DNA of 64,000 nucleotides from an uncultured Bacilli bacterium (lineage in GTDB: Bacteria > Bacillota_I > Bacilli_A > RF39 > UBA660). Under the pieces are notes generated by a model. It was not told the origin of the DNA. It searched no databases and was given only the letters and a program-made list of their open reading frames with translations. A program made the translations under genes and the position numbers. Position 1 is the first letter of the stretch. Each line of letters opens with the position of its first letter. This document shows positions 52,606 through 60,750 of this stretch, one piece after another. Where the stretch lies: positions 1-64,000 of the forward strand of contig CAKPMY010000004.1 in the NCBI GenBank assembly GCA_934168245.1, written 5' to 3'.

Positions 52606-53841
52606 CTAACTATTCTTTTGAAATTTGACTTTTAAATGTCTTAACATTTTTAGTGGTTTTCTATATAGCACAACTAGTTTTTCAAATAGAAAGTACATTA
52701 CTGGATTTACAATGTAAGTAAATTCACCTATAAATTCTGTATATTCTGCGCCAAACTTTCTTTTAAATTCATGTAGACCGGCTATGGATTTTGTTGATTT
52801 TGGATTACCTATTGTGCCAAATTCGTCAAATATATCCTTTTGTAATTCTTTTGAGAGCATTATTTGAAAATCAAATAGTTTGTAATTTGTGTAAGTATCT
52901 TTATAATCCATATCATTTGCTCCATATAAATACCAGCTTTTATTTCCATAGTGGACATTTATATAGGCACTTACTGTATCATGATGACTAGTTTTCTTTA
53001 ACAATGTATAATGTTCTTTCTGGGCTTCTAATTTTTCTTTTTTTGTGTTATTATCGCATTTTTCTAACTCTGCCTCAATTACTGATAAGATCTTTTCTAT
53101 ATCTACTTTTCCTAGTAATAAACTAACAGAATCTATTTTTGAAAATTCATCATATAGACTTTCATAAAATGAATATTCATGTGAAAAAAATCCTTGTCTT
53201 TTTTCTGTCATTTTCATTAATCTTATAAATTCTGGTAATTCTTTTTTTTCGCCTACTACAGTTGTTACTCCATACTTATCAGCAATTTTTATCCATCGAT
53301 TTGTACTTTTGCTGTAATTTTTACGAATTTCCTCTATCGTAGGTTGTAAATTTAATCTGAATGTAAATCTCGGTTGCATATTTTCAAAGTACAAATTAAG
53401 CTTTTTATGTTTGAAACCTAGTTGTTTTAGTTTTTCAACTAATTTATAATTTTCTTCGCCTTCTATAACTTTGGCATTTTCATCAATTGTGTGTAGTTTT
53501 ATGTCAGGATCAATTTTAAAGAAAATTGCATTATTCCTTTTTGCATACTTAACTATTTCTTTAGTTAATTTTTCTAATAATTTGTTATCACTATAGTTAA
53601 TTGTATATCCGCGCGGAATGTAGTAATATTTATAACCTAATGGTAATTTTTTTTCTAGTAATAATGCTGTTGCTACAATTTTATTTTTTTCTTTTAGGCC
53701 AACATAGTGTGGTAACAAGCCTCTTCTTTTCGATACCTGTCCCCATTCATAAGATTTTAAAAAATGTGACATTTTATGATTAATTACAAATTTAGTATAT
53801 TCATTTTTATCTATATCTTCAATAAATTCCATTGTTATCAT
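52606..53841 (-). CDS. FemAB-type peptidoglycan bridge aminoacyltransferase (first of pair)
   Basis: A 411-residue paralogue of the 49542 gene product: HFLKSYEWGQVSKRRGL, YKYYYIPRGYTINY, and a coiled-coil insert (about 250-285), ending LHEFKRKFGAEYTEFIGEF. As first gene of the Fem-flippase-Fem operon it may add the first bridge residue; the amino acid cannot be told. The tRNA cluster begins just upstream. Confidence 0.9.
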   Translation of the reverse strand: MITMEFIEDIDKNEYTKFVINHKMSHFLKSYEWGQVSKRRGLLPHYVGLKEKNKIVATALLLEKKLPLGYKYYYIPRGYTINYSDNKLLEKLTKEIVKYAKRNNAIFFKIDPDIKLHTIDENAKVIEGEENYKLVEKLKQLGFKHKKLNLYFENMQPRFTFRLNLQPTIEEIRKNYSKSTNRWIKIADKYGVTTVVGEKKELPEFIRLMKMTEKRQGFFSHEYSFYESLYDEFSKIDSVSLLLGKVDIEKILSVIEAELEKCDNNTKKEKLEAQKEHYTLLKKTSHHDTVSAYINVHYGNKSWYLYGANDMDYKDTYTNYKLFDFQIMLSKELQKDIFDEFGTIGNPKSTKSIAGLHEFKRKFGAEYTEFIGEFTYIVNPVMYFLFEKLVVLYRKPLKMLRHLKVKFQKNS

Positions 53842-53902
53842 TCCATTCCATATTGTTTATTTAAGTATATAAAATGTAGTCAGAAAAGTCAAATATGCAA
53901 AA

Positions 53903-53926
53903 TAAAAACGTTGATTTCTCAACGTT
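53903..53926 (-). terminator. Terminator of the tRNA cluster
   Basis: AACGTTGA-GAAA-TCAACGTT followed by TTTT on the minus strand, identical to the tRNA-Ala terminator at 33388-33413. Confidence 0.85.
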
Positions 53927-53936
53927 AAACTCATAA

Positions 53937-54013
53937 TGGTCGGGAAGACAGGATTTGAACCTGCAACCCCTTGGTCCCAAACCAAGTGCTCTACCAAGTT
54001 GAGCCACTTCCCG
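53937..54013 (-). tRNA. tRNA-Pro (TGG)
   Basis: Cloverleaf of 77 bases with encoded CCA. The anticodon loop reads TTTGGGA with anticodon TGG; the acceptor is CGGGAAG paired to CTTCCCG. Confidence 0.95.
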
Positions 54014-54018
54014 ATATA

Positions 54019-54095
54019 TGGTGCGCCCGAAGGGATTCGAACCCCTGACCTTTTGGTTCGTAGCCAAACACTCTATCCAACTGAGCTACGAGCGC
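54019..54095 (-). tRNA. tRNA-Arg (ACG)
   Basis: 77-base cloverleaf with CCA; the anticodon loop CTACGAA carries ACG, normally read as ICG after deamination. Confidence 0.95.
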
Positions 54096-54152
54096 ATAAC
54101 CCTCGTTCATTTTACTCGAAAGTTAAGCACGTCTCGTGAATACATAAAAAAA

Positions 54153-54228
54153 TGGTGGCTCCAGCGGGAATCGAACCAGCGACACAGGGATTTTCAGTCC
54201 CTTGCTCTACCGACTGAGCTATGAAGCC
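54153..54228 (-). tRNA. tRNA-Phe (GAA)
   Basis: 76-base cloverleaf with CCA; the anticodon loop CTGAAAA carries GAA. The acceptor GGCTTCA pairs with TGGAGCC. Confidence 0.95.
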
Positions 54229-54231
54229 AAA

Positions 54232-54308
54232 TGGCGGTCTCAACGGGACTCGAACCCGCGATCTTCTGCGTGACAGGCAGACGTGTTAACCAGCTGCACC
54301 ATGAGACC
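54232..54308 (-). tRNA. tRNA-Asp (GTC)
   Basis: 77-base cloverleaf with CCA; the anticodon loop CTGTCAC carries GTC. The acceptor GGTCTCA pairs with TGAGACC. Confidence 0.95.
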
Positions 54309-54312
54309 AAAT

Positions 54313-54389
<77 letters not shown>

Positions 54390-54396
54390 ATATTAA

Positions 54397-54489
54397 TGGC
54401 GGAGGAAAAGGGATTCGAACCCCTGCGCCGTTTGCACGACCTCCCGGTTTTCAAGACCGGTCCCTTCAACCAGACTTGGGTATTCCTCC
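54397..54489 (-). tRNA. tRNA-Ser (TGA)
   Basis: 93-base class II tRNA with a long variable arm and CCA; the anticodon loop CTTGAAA carries TGA. It is the first gene of its transcription unit. Confidence 0.95.
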
Positions 54490-54520
54490 ATTTGTACGTT
54501 TTATTTCGAACGACAAATTG

Positions 54521-54550
54521 ATTATACCATAGTAATTTAATATGTGTCAA
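54521..54550 (-). promoter_or_regulatory. Promoter of the Ser-to-Pro tRNA unit
   Basis: Perfect TTGACA and TATAAT hexamers with 18-base spacing lie 32 bases before tRNA-Ser. Confidence 0.85.
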
Positions 54551-54593
54551 CAAATTTTATATATTTATTTATAATTTTATCGCACATATTTAG

Positions 54594-54616
54594 AAAAAAA
54601 TCGGACTGGTGGTCCG
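54594..54616 (-). terminator. Terminator of the upstream tRNA unit
   Basis: On the minus strand CGGAC-CACCA-GTCCG is followed by a T tract. It lies just after tRNA-Leu and splits the cluster into two transcription units. Confidence 0.8.
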
Positions 54617-54628
54617 TTTCATACTAAA

Positions 54629-54717
54629 TGGTGCCTAAGGCCGGACTTGAACCGGCACGAGGGTTGATTCTCGCAGGATTTTAAGTCCTGTGCGTCTACC
54701 AATTCCGCCACTCAGGC
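54629..54717 (-). tRNA. tRNA-Leu (TAA)
   Basis: 89-base class II tRNA with CCA; the anticodon loop CTTAAAA carries TAA. The acceptor GCCTGAG pairs with CTTAGGC. Confidence 0.95.
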
Positions 54718-54719
54718 AC

Positions 54720-54795
54720 TGGTGACCTGTATGAGATTCGAACTCATGACCCTTTGATTAAAAGTCAAATGCTCTACCGACTGAGCTAACAGATC
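54720..54795 (-). tRNA. tRNA-Lys (TTT)
   Basis: 76-base cloverleaf with CCA; the anticodon loop CTTTTAA carries TTT. Confidence 0.95.
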
Positions 54796-54807
54796 ATATA
54801 AATTAAA

Positions 54808-54882
54808 TGGCTGCCTCGGTTAGATTCGAACTAACGCATGTCAGAGTCAAAGTCTGATGCCTTACCACTTGGCTACGAGGCA
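54808..54882 (-). tRNA. tRNA-Gln (TTG)
   Basis: 75-base cloverleaf with CCA; the anticodon loop CTTTGAC carries TTG. Confidence 0.95.
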
Positions 54883-54890
54883 AACTTAAG

Positions 54891-54975
54891 TGGTGGAGAG
54901 AGATGGATTCGAACCATCGAACTCAATGAGAACAGATTTACAGTCTGTCGCGTTTAGCCTCTTCGCTACCTCTCC
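54891..54975 (-). tRNA. tRNA-Tyr (GTA)
   Basis: 85-base class II tRNA with CCA; the anticodon loop CTGTAAA carries GTA. Confidence 0.95.
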
Positions 54976-54982
54976 AAAAAAA

Positions 54983-55058
<76 letters not shown>

Positions 55059-55066
55059 ATAATAAA

Positions 55067-55143
55067 TGGTGGGCGATACAGGACTCGAACCTGTGACCCC
55101 TTGCTTGTAAGGCAAGTGCTCTAACCAACTGAGCTAATCGCCC
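55067..55143 (-). tRNA. tRNA-Val (TAC)
   Basis: 77-base cloverleaf with CCA; the anticodon loop CTTACAA carries TAC. It is the first gene of the upstream tRNA unit. Confidence 0.95.
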
Positions 55144-55166
55144 AAATGAACCAGTTGACAGTATTA

Positions 55167-55195
55167 AATATACCAAGTATTACCCACTTTGTCAA
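55167..55195 (-). promoter_or_regulatory. Promoter of the Val-to-Leu tRNA unit
   Basis: TTGACA and TATATT are spaced by 17 bases, 24 bases before tRNA-Val. Confidence 0.85.
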
Positions 55196-55213
55196 CTAAA
55201 TTTGCTAATTTTT

Positions 55214-55585
55214 TTATTTTTTTTCTATTTTATTTGATTTTAACTCTGTTATTTTACTCTCGGTCCAATTTTCTAATGATCTCTTTAGATTAAAAAAGCC
55301 ATGAGATGTTTCTTTTATTTTTGTTTTATTTATTTCAGAATACCTGTATGTCATATTTTTTATACTAAGTTTCACATGATGTTCTTTTTCATTTTCAGCC
55401 AAAACTACTGCTTGTATTGTTTCACCTATATTCACGTAATCATATATATTTCTTACATAGTTGTCTGTAATCTCCGAAATATGTATTAAACCGCTGTAGT
55501 AGTCATCTAAACTGACGAAGATACCATATTTTTCGATCCCTGTAACACAACCTGTTACAACTTCACCAACTTTATATTTTTTCAT
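55214..55585 (-). CDS. S1-domain RNA-binding protein (CvfD/YugI-like)
   Basis: A 123-residue single-S1-domain protein: GEVVTGCVTGIEKYGIFVSLDDYYSGLIHISEI is the S1 core. A basic C-terminal tail follows. Homologues are called general stress protein 13 or CvfD and bind RNA or ribosomes. The ATG at 55585 is taken because a GTG 9 bases upstream lies within the GAGGGTG binding site. Confidence 0.85.
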   Translation of the reverse strand: MKKYKVGEVVTGCVTGIEKYGIFVSLDDYYSGLIHISEITDNYVRNIYDYVNIGETIQAVVLAENEKEHHVKLSIKNMTYRYSEINKTKIKETSHGFFNLKRSLENWTESKITELKSNKIEKK

Positions 55586-55688
55586 TTGATACACCCTCTA
55601 CTGATGATTATACCATTTTTTTGTTGTCCTAACAAGAAACTTTATTTACTTATGTTAAGATAAATAGTATAATGTTGTTGGTGATATT

Positions 55689-55922
55689 ATGTCAGATAGT
55701 ATTGAATTACGAATTAAGGCAGTTATCGAAAAGGTCAGACCATTTTTGATTAGTGATGGTGGAAATCTTGAATTTGTAAAATATGAAGATAATATTGTTT
55801 ATGTACGATTAGTCGGTGCATGTCAAGATTGCCCCATGATGGATGTTACTCTAAAAGATGGCATCGAAGAATTAATAGTTAACGAAATACCTGAAGTTAA
55901 AGAAGTAATAAATATAGATTAA
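55689..55922 (+). CDS. NifU C-terminal domain protein (YutI-like)
   Basis: The 77-residue protein is the NifU C-terminal (Nfu) scaffold that holds an Fe-S cluster: RPFLISDGGNLEFV and the CxxC in ACQDCPMMDVTLKDGIEELI. It converges with the YutH-like gene, ending 1 base apart, a neighbour pairing reminiscent of the yutH-yutI region of Bacillus. GGTGAT precedes the ATG. Confidence 0.9.
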   Translation: MSDSIELRIKAVIEKVRPFLISDGGNLEFVKYEDNIVYVRLVGACQDCPMMDVTLKDGIEELIVNEIPEVKEVINID

Positions 55923-56789
55923 TTATAGCCAATCTATATTTTTTATTTTGACATTTGCGTTGATTGCTTCAAATATTCGTTGTAAATAATTTTCGTACTC
56001 TCTATTTCGCTTGATTATGCACATTAGACTACTTTCACTTTCGTATTCATTAATTATTTTATCATATATATCAAAATATATACTTGGATATAACATCCTT
56101 CCAAAAAGCAACTGATAACCTGCTTGGGTACTATTACAAGAGGTTACTAATTTTTCCACATCGCACTCTGTATATTTCTTAGTGACAAATATATATTTTA
56201 GATATTCACTAAGTTCTCTTTCTTTATAATCTATCACATAATTTAATGGATTGAAAAATTCATTTTCTTCTATTCTCCTGTGGCATAATACTTTTTCTTC
56301 TTTTTCTTTCAATTCACCTGAAATATTGGCTATATAGCTTATTGCATTTTCTGCTATGCCAATATAATAATTTATACTCTCATCTATTATTTTATATTTT
56401 CCTTTTATATGATTATATTGGTATTCAAAATAATCATTTTTTTGAGTCCAGAGACTATACCAATCGCTCCTGTCTAAATGATACTTTTTATTATTATCTA
56501 TTATAATCTTTTTATTTTTTTGTATATTTGAGGAATAATTGCCTGTTATTTTCAATAATACAAATGTGTCATTTTTATAGTTTGTAAATATTTTGCCCTC
56601 TCGATTTATAATAAATTTGTAAAAATATGGTATGTTTTTTGTTAAATTATACAGTTCTATTACTTCATTTTCATTTTTAACCTTACAAGCAATGTATAGT
56701 TCATTATTGTATTTTATATATTTTTTATTTTTTTGACTTATTATGGTTATATTATCAAAGTTATAATAATACCTTATAGTATTTTTCAT
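55923..56789 (-). CDS. YutH-like spore coat protein (CotS kinase fold)
   Basis: The 288-residue protein resembles YutH of the CotS/aminoglycoside phosphotransferase-like spore coat group. Matching stretches are YSLWTQKNDYFEYQYNHI, the VLCHRRIEENEFFNPLNYVID region with a His-Arg near the catalytic loop, and LLFGRMLYPSIYFDIYDKII. The kinase Asp motif is not obvious, as in YutH. The assignment comes from pattern memory, supported by the neighbouring YutI, YutD and YunB genes; it is less certain than they are. Confidence 0.6.
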   Translation of the reverse strand: MKNTIRYYYNFDNITIISQKNKKYIKYNNELYIACKVKNENEVIELYNLTKNIPYFYKFIINREGKIFTNYKNDTFVLLKITGNYSSNIQKNKKIIIDNNKKYHLDRSDWYSLWTQKNDYFEYQYNHIKGKYKIIDESINYYIGIAENAISYIANISGELKEKEEKVLCHRRIEENEFFNPLNYVIDYKERELSEYLKYIFVTKKYTECDVEKLVTSCNSTQAGYQLLFGRMLYPSIYFDIYDKIINEYESESSLMCIIKRNREYENYLQRIFEAINANVKIKNIDWL

Positions 56790-56854
56790 ATTATCAACTC
56801 ATTTGATTTTATGCTAAAAAAAAACAAATAATTCTATTTTATTTGTTTTTCCTT

Positions 56855-57958
56855 TTAACCAATTATTGCAAGCATTTCGTTTATTGTTTGCTTGTATTCT
56901 TCTTGCATTGTTGAATATTCTTTTTCTCTTTCTGTATATTCTTGACTTTCGGCTGTATATTTTTCTGCTTCTTTTTCATTTAATTTTTTTTCTTCTTCTA
57001 GTTTTCTGTTGTGTTCTTCTAATTTCTTTATGGTTTCTACAAGTTGTTCTTGGACAATTTCTGCCTCTTTTTTCTCTGCTGCTGCTTTTTCTTTGGCTAA
57101 CTGTGCTTCGGCTTTGGCTTTTTCGGCATTTTTCTTAGCAAGTTCTAATTCTTCTTTTAATTGATTTGCTTTGGCTAAACTGTCTCTCAAATGTCCTACT
57201 TCTACCTTGGAATTCCTATTAGGTTCAGAAGCCATACTTATTACTTCTTTTATTTCGTTGCTATCTGTTGAACTTTTACTAGTTTCCGCAAATGTTTGTG
57301 GTGTTGCTATTTTAATCTGTGGAACGTTAAATTTGAACTTATCCTTTTGTTCTTTGATTTCCCCTAGTAATTCGCTTATTGGTTTTGCCTTTTGGGCATC
57401 TTGAATATCTTCTATACTACTTGACTCATCAGTATATTTTGATATTTTGGCACTTGAAGCGCCATTCTTACTTATTTTTATTTGTTCGATATCATCTAAC
57501 TTTTCTACTGGCAATGAAGGTTCTGGATTGATTGGGAATTCTACTTTTTCTACTTCTTTTTCACATGCTTTTTTATTGTTTTCTAGCATATTATTTTTCA
57601 TACTATCTTTTATTTTCAATGCCCTTCTTCCGGCAAATTGTGGTAACAAAGTTCCCACAACTTCAAGAATATAGATTTGATCTTTTAGTTTTTCCTGTTT
57701 GCTTGCTCTTTTTTCATATGTTCTATTCTTTATATGAATGACTACGTTCTGCTCACCAATCTGTTGTTTATTTTCGACTGGAGGCATTGTAGAAACTGTC
57801 TTTGATATATTTGATGTTGATTCTGCACAAAAACTATCATACTTTTTGCAAATTCTTAGGTATGATTCATGCTTAAACTTTATTTTTTTAGAGTCTGCCA
57901 TTTCTTTTGCTAAATTGATATTAAGAACTGAAAACTCCGCATTACTTAATATAGACAT
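56855..57958 (-). CDS. Coiled-coil protein of unknown function
   Basis: This 367-residue protein is not recognised. Residues 1-90 look folded, with two Cys. The middle (about 90-250) is Ser/Pro/Lys-rich and probably disordered; residues 255-360 are a continuous Ala/Glu/Lys coiled coil (KNAEKAKAEAQLAKEKAAAE). It has neither signal peptide nor membrane segment. With an AGGAGGGT site and position between the YutH-like and DUF1292 genes of a sporulation-rich block, a morphogenetic or coat scaffold role is conceivable but unproven. Confidence 0.65.
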   Translation of the reverse strand: MSILSNAEFSVLNINLAKEMADSKKIKFKHESYLRICKKYDSFCAESTSNISKTVSTMPPVENKQQIGEQNVVIHIKNRTYEKRASKQEKLKDQIYILEVVGTLLPQFAGRRALKIKDSMKNNMLENNKKACEKEVEKVEFPINPEPSLPVEKLDDIEQIKISKNGASSAKISKYTDESSSIEDIQDAQKAKPISELLGEIKEQKDKFKFNVPQIKIATPQTFAETSKSSTDSNEIKEVISMASEPNRNSKVEVGHLRDSLAKANQLKEELELAKKNAEKAKAEAQLAKEKAAAEKKEAEIVQEQLVETIKKLEEHNRKLEEEKKLNEKEAEKYTAESQEYTEREKEYSTMQEEYKQTINEMLAIIG

Positions 57959-57969
57959 TTTTGACCCTC

Positions 57970-58245
57970 CTATTCAGTTTTTGATAGTTCTCTCAAAACA
58001 TCTTTTATTTTATTCCACTCAGTTTCGTTTTCAACACCTACCAATTTAGGCTCATTACCAGAACGATCAATGTTTGAAACATATACAGTTACATTGCCAT
58101 TCTCATCTTTTTCATTTTTTGTGTATACAACATATTCTTTATTATTGTCCTTAAATTCGAATGCCAATATTACTTCAACATCTTCAATAGCACCATCATT
58201 TGAAACAATTGACATCACTTTCTTTTTTGCTTGATTTTCTACCAT
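57970..58245 (-). CDS. DUF1292 family protein
   Basis: The 91-residue cytosolic protein has the DUF1292 pattern ILAFEFKDNNKEYVVYT, VYVSNIDRSGNEPKLVGVENETEW. Function is unknown; family members such as YrzB are widespread in Firmicutes. It is 11 bases from the coiled-coil gene, and GGGAGGC precedes its ATG, so these two likely form an operon. Confidence 0.85.
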   Translation of the reverse strand: MVENQAKKKVMSIVSNDGAIEDVEVILAFEFKDNNKEYVVYTKNEKDENGNVTVYVSNIDRSGNEPKLVGVENETEWNKIKDVLRELSKTE

Positions 58246-58312
58246 ATCAATAGCCTCCCATCTTATTCTTATATATTATATTCTATCATATTTTTTTACA
58301 AATACAAGCACT

Positions 58313-58591
58313 TTACTTAACTTTTTTTAAAAGAAAAGTTTTGGCACCATAACTACAATAATCTTTTTTATACGTTTCTAAACCTTTAATATTATTTATT
58401 CTATTAACTTTTTTATTATTTGAATCATTGAACCCTTTTAATCTTACTTTTTCATAAGAAAAATCACCAAATATGTAGTCATAATTATCAAAATAGTCAG
58501 TTATTTTTTCTTTAATATCGTCCACATTTAAACAATTTCCATTATTTTCCATTATTTCGTATTTTTGACCATTTATTTCTATTGCTTTCAT
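58313..58591 (-). CDS. YutD-like protein
   Basis: The 92-residue protein has the YutD pattern: FDNYDYIFGDFSYEKVRLKGF, then CSYGAKTFLLKKV at the end. Function is unknown. AGAGGTGTAA precedes the ATG. Its location in a block with YutI, YutH and YunB genes fits the Bacillus arrangement. Confidence 0.8.
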   Translation of the reverse strand: MKAIEINGQKYEIMENNGNCLNVDDIKEKITDYFDNYDYIFGDFSYEKVRLKGFNDSNNKKVNRINNIKGLETYKKDYCSYGAKTFLLKKVK

Positions 58592-58931
58592 ATTACACCT
58601 CTATTTTATTATACCATGTGCAGTATAAAATACGTACTACAAATATATATTATTATTTATATAGGCTTATTTATTAAATATATATTTATCCTTTTCTTTA
58701 TTTATATAATTTTTGCAATTATTTAAATGTTTGGTTATTGATTTTATAATTATTCATTTTAGTAAGCTATTTTTCAATATTTTCTGGTTTTTCCAATATA
58801 TACAGCTACAATAATTTCCAGTATTTTCCATTTTTAGGTATTGAATTTTTTCCAGTATTTTCCATTTTTTGCTTTTACATTTTTTCCAGTATTTTCCATT
58901 TTTTATTTTTCATACCTACTTTGCTATTTTT
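58592..58931. repeat. Intergenic tandem TTTTCCAGTATTTTCCATTTTT repeats
   Basis: The 340-base spacer between yunB and yutD holds three near-identical TTTCCAGTATTTTCCATTTT units near 58816, 58850 and 58884, about 34 bases apart, and one decayed copy near 58775. Nothing else is seen here; the units may be protein-binding sites, a structural element or repeat expansion. Confidence 0.65.
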
Positions 58932-59642
58932 TTACTCAATTGAAAGAGAGTTTATATTGGACTTTCTCTCAATTGCACTTAGATAATAACTTGGTATTTC
59001 TCCTTGTATAATCTTCATTGTTAATGGTGCTTCGATTACAAGTGTTTCTTTTTTTGACATTGCTGGCATAATTATTTGCTCTTCTACTGTAACATGTACA
59101 TTTACTTCAACCACTAGGTAGTTAATTCCATATTCACTGATTTTTGTATTTAAACTTGACTCAACTTGTCCTATAAAAGCCATTTTTATTGGGATTGATG
59201 GTCCTACATTTACAAAAAGAGCATTTTTTCGTAGAGACCCCATCGGTACTTTGCAGACGACTCCATTTTTGGAAAAATTTTCCATTTTTAAGCCAGATGA
59301 TATGGGCATATTTTCTATATTTCCATCCTCTAAATTTGCTAGAAGTTCCTGGATTTTTTTATTAATTTTTGATAATAAAGCATTTACCTTCTTTGTGTTA
59401 TAGTCGAGCATTTCGATTTTGCCATCTGATGTTTTACTCAGTTTGAATAAATCATCTGTTATTCCTTCTTTTAGTGTATCATTTACTGATGTGTTTATTA
59501 TATTACTGGCAAAACGTTTTGCTTCTACGTTTACGTATCTTGCTAAAATTGGACTTAATCTTCTTCCTAGCACGGATAATAAAAAAAAAGAAAGAACTGT
59601 TGTAGATATAACTATTAGAAATAAGAGTTTCAGTTTATTCAT
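58932..59642 (-). CDS. yunB: Sporulation protein YunB
   Basis: YunB is a mother-cell membrane protein made under sigma-E control. The 236-residue product has an N-terminal membrane helix (LLFLIVISTTVLSFFLLSVL), an Ala-rich helix (ARYVNVEAKRFASNIINTSVN) and the MPISSGLKMENFSKN / VPMGSLRKNALFVNVGPSIPIKMAFIGQVESSL core with a C-terminal EAPLTMKIIQGEIPSYYL. Its start overlaps the end of the PRC-barrel gene by 8 bases. Confidence 0.9.
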   Translation of the reverse strand: MNKLKLLFLIVISTTVLSFFLLSVLGRRLSPILARYVNVEAKRFASNIINTSVNDTLKEGITDDLFKLSKTSDGKIEMLDYNTKKVNALLSKINKKIQELLANLEDGNIENMPISSGLKMENFSKNGVVCKVPMGSLRKNALFVNVGPSIPIKMAFIGQVESSLNTKISEYGINYLVVEVNVHVTVEEQIIMPAMSKKETLVIEAPLTMKIIQGEIPSYYLSAIERKSNINSLSIE

Positions 59643-59868
59643 GATAACTAATCTTTACTAAAATTACGTCTTCTCCTATTTTAGTTATATCTTTCCAGTC
59701 TATTTCTGTATCATTTTCTCTGTTTAATGAAAAAAAGGTTTTATTTGCTTCAATTACCAGTGATTCAATAGTTCCTTCAGTTGTTACATTTGCATCAATG
59801 ATATTGCCGATATTTTTACCATCGTTTACACTAACAATACTTTTGGTTTGCAAGTCTGATAAGCGCAT
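59635..59868 (-). CDS. YlmC/YmxH family PRC-barrel protein
   Basis: The 77-residue PRC-barrel protein (RLSDLQTKSIVSVNDGKNIG, then SLVIEANKTFFSLNRE) is the family linked to sporulation as YlmC/YmxH. In Bacillus ylmC lies near sigG, as here, so the position supports the call. It is 49 bases from sigG. Confidence 0.85.
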   Translation of the reverse strand: MRLSDLQTKSIVSVNDGKNIGNIIDANVTTEGTIESLVIEANKTFFSLNRENDTEIDWKDITKIGEDVILVKISYHE

Positions 59869-59917
59869 AAGATCACCTACTTATTTAATTATATTGTCTT
59901 ATTACACATTATATGAA

Positions 59918-60694
59918 TTACTTTAATACTTTTTTTAGTTGTTTTATGGCTCTTTTTTCTAGCCTAGAAACTTGAGCTTGGCTAATTCCAATTTCATCAG
60001 CAATTTCCATTTGAGTTTTACCAACAATAAATCTTTTATCTAAGATTTGTCTTTCTCGCTCCTCTAAAGTATTCATTGCTTCTTCAATGGCAATGTGGTT
60101 TGAAAAGTCTTTGTTTGCTTCACTCTTATCTTCTATTTGATCACATAGATAGATTGTGTCTCCACCATCATTATAGACTGGTTCAAACATACTTACTGGT
60201 TCTTTTAGAGAATCTAAAGCATTGATTATCTCTCCTTCAGTTAATTCTAATTGTTTGGCAATAAATTCTATGCTCGGCTCTTCGCCATTCTCTTGAATAT
60301 ATTTTTCCTTTAACTTTAGAGTTTTATAAGCAATATCTTTCAGTGAACGACTTACTCTTATTGAATTATTATCTCTTATGTATCTGCGCACTTCACCTAA
60401 AATCATTGGTACAGCATAGGTCGAAAATTTTACCTCATGTGACAAATCAAAATTATCAATTGCTTTTAACAAACCAATACATCCGATTTGAAATAAATCA
60501 TCCATATTGTCATACCTATTATTAAATTTTTTTAAGATTGATAAAACTAATTTCAGGTTTCCCTGTACTAAAAGATTCCTGGCAAATTCATCACCTTGTT
60601 GCATTTTTTCGAATAGTTTTTTCATCTCCTCGTTAGTTAATACTTCTATTTCATTTGTGTTAATACCAGTTATTTCTACTTTATATTTTGCCAT
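59918..60694 (-). CDS. sigG: RNA polymerase sporulation sigma factor SigG
   Basis: Forespore-specific sigma-70 family factor of late sporulation. The 258 residues show the SigG N-terminus (KYKVEITGINTNEIEVLTNEEM), region 2 with DDLFQIGCIGLLKAIDNFDL, and then FSTYAVPMILGEVRRYIRDN. Region 4 has QMEIADEIGISQAQVSRLEKRA. A sigG-type sequence EPVYNDGGDTIYLCDQIED follows region 3. sigE is not adjacent. AGAAAGGAG precedes the ATG; the product directs genes such as coat and germination loci. Confidence 0.95.
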   Translation of the reverse strand: MAKYKVEITGINTNEIEVLTNEEMKKLFEKMQQGDEFARNLLVQGNLKLVLSILKKFNNRYDNMDDLFQIGCIGLLKAIDNFDLSHEVKFSTYAVPMILGEVRRYIRDNNSIRVSRSLKDIAYKTLKLKEKYIQENGEEPSIEFIAKQLELTEGEIINALDSLKEPVSMFEPVYNDGGDTIYLCDQIEDKSEANKDFSNHIAIEEAMNTLEERERQILDKRFIVGKTQMEIADEIGISQAQVSRLEKRAIKQLKKVLK

Positions 60695-60750
60695 AAAAAA
60701 TCTCCTTTCTACTTAATTGTGATAGAAAAGAGTATTTTTTATACAAAATA

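Noticed and set aside
58775..58904. CRISPR array
   Set aside because: The repeats are short and AT-rich, spacers are about 12 bases, and no cas gene is nearby.
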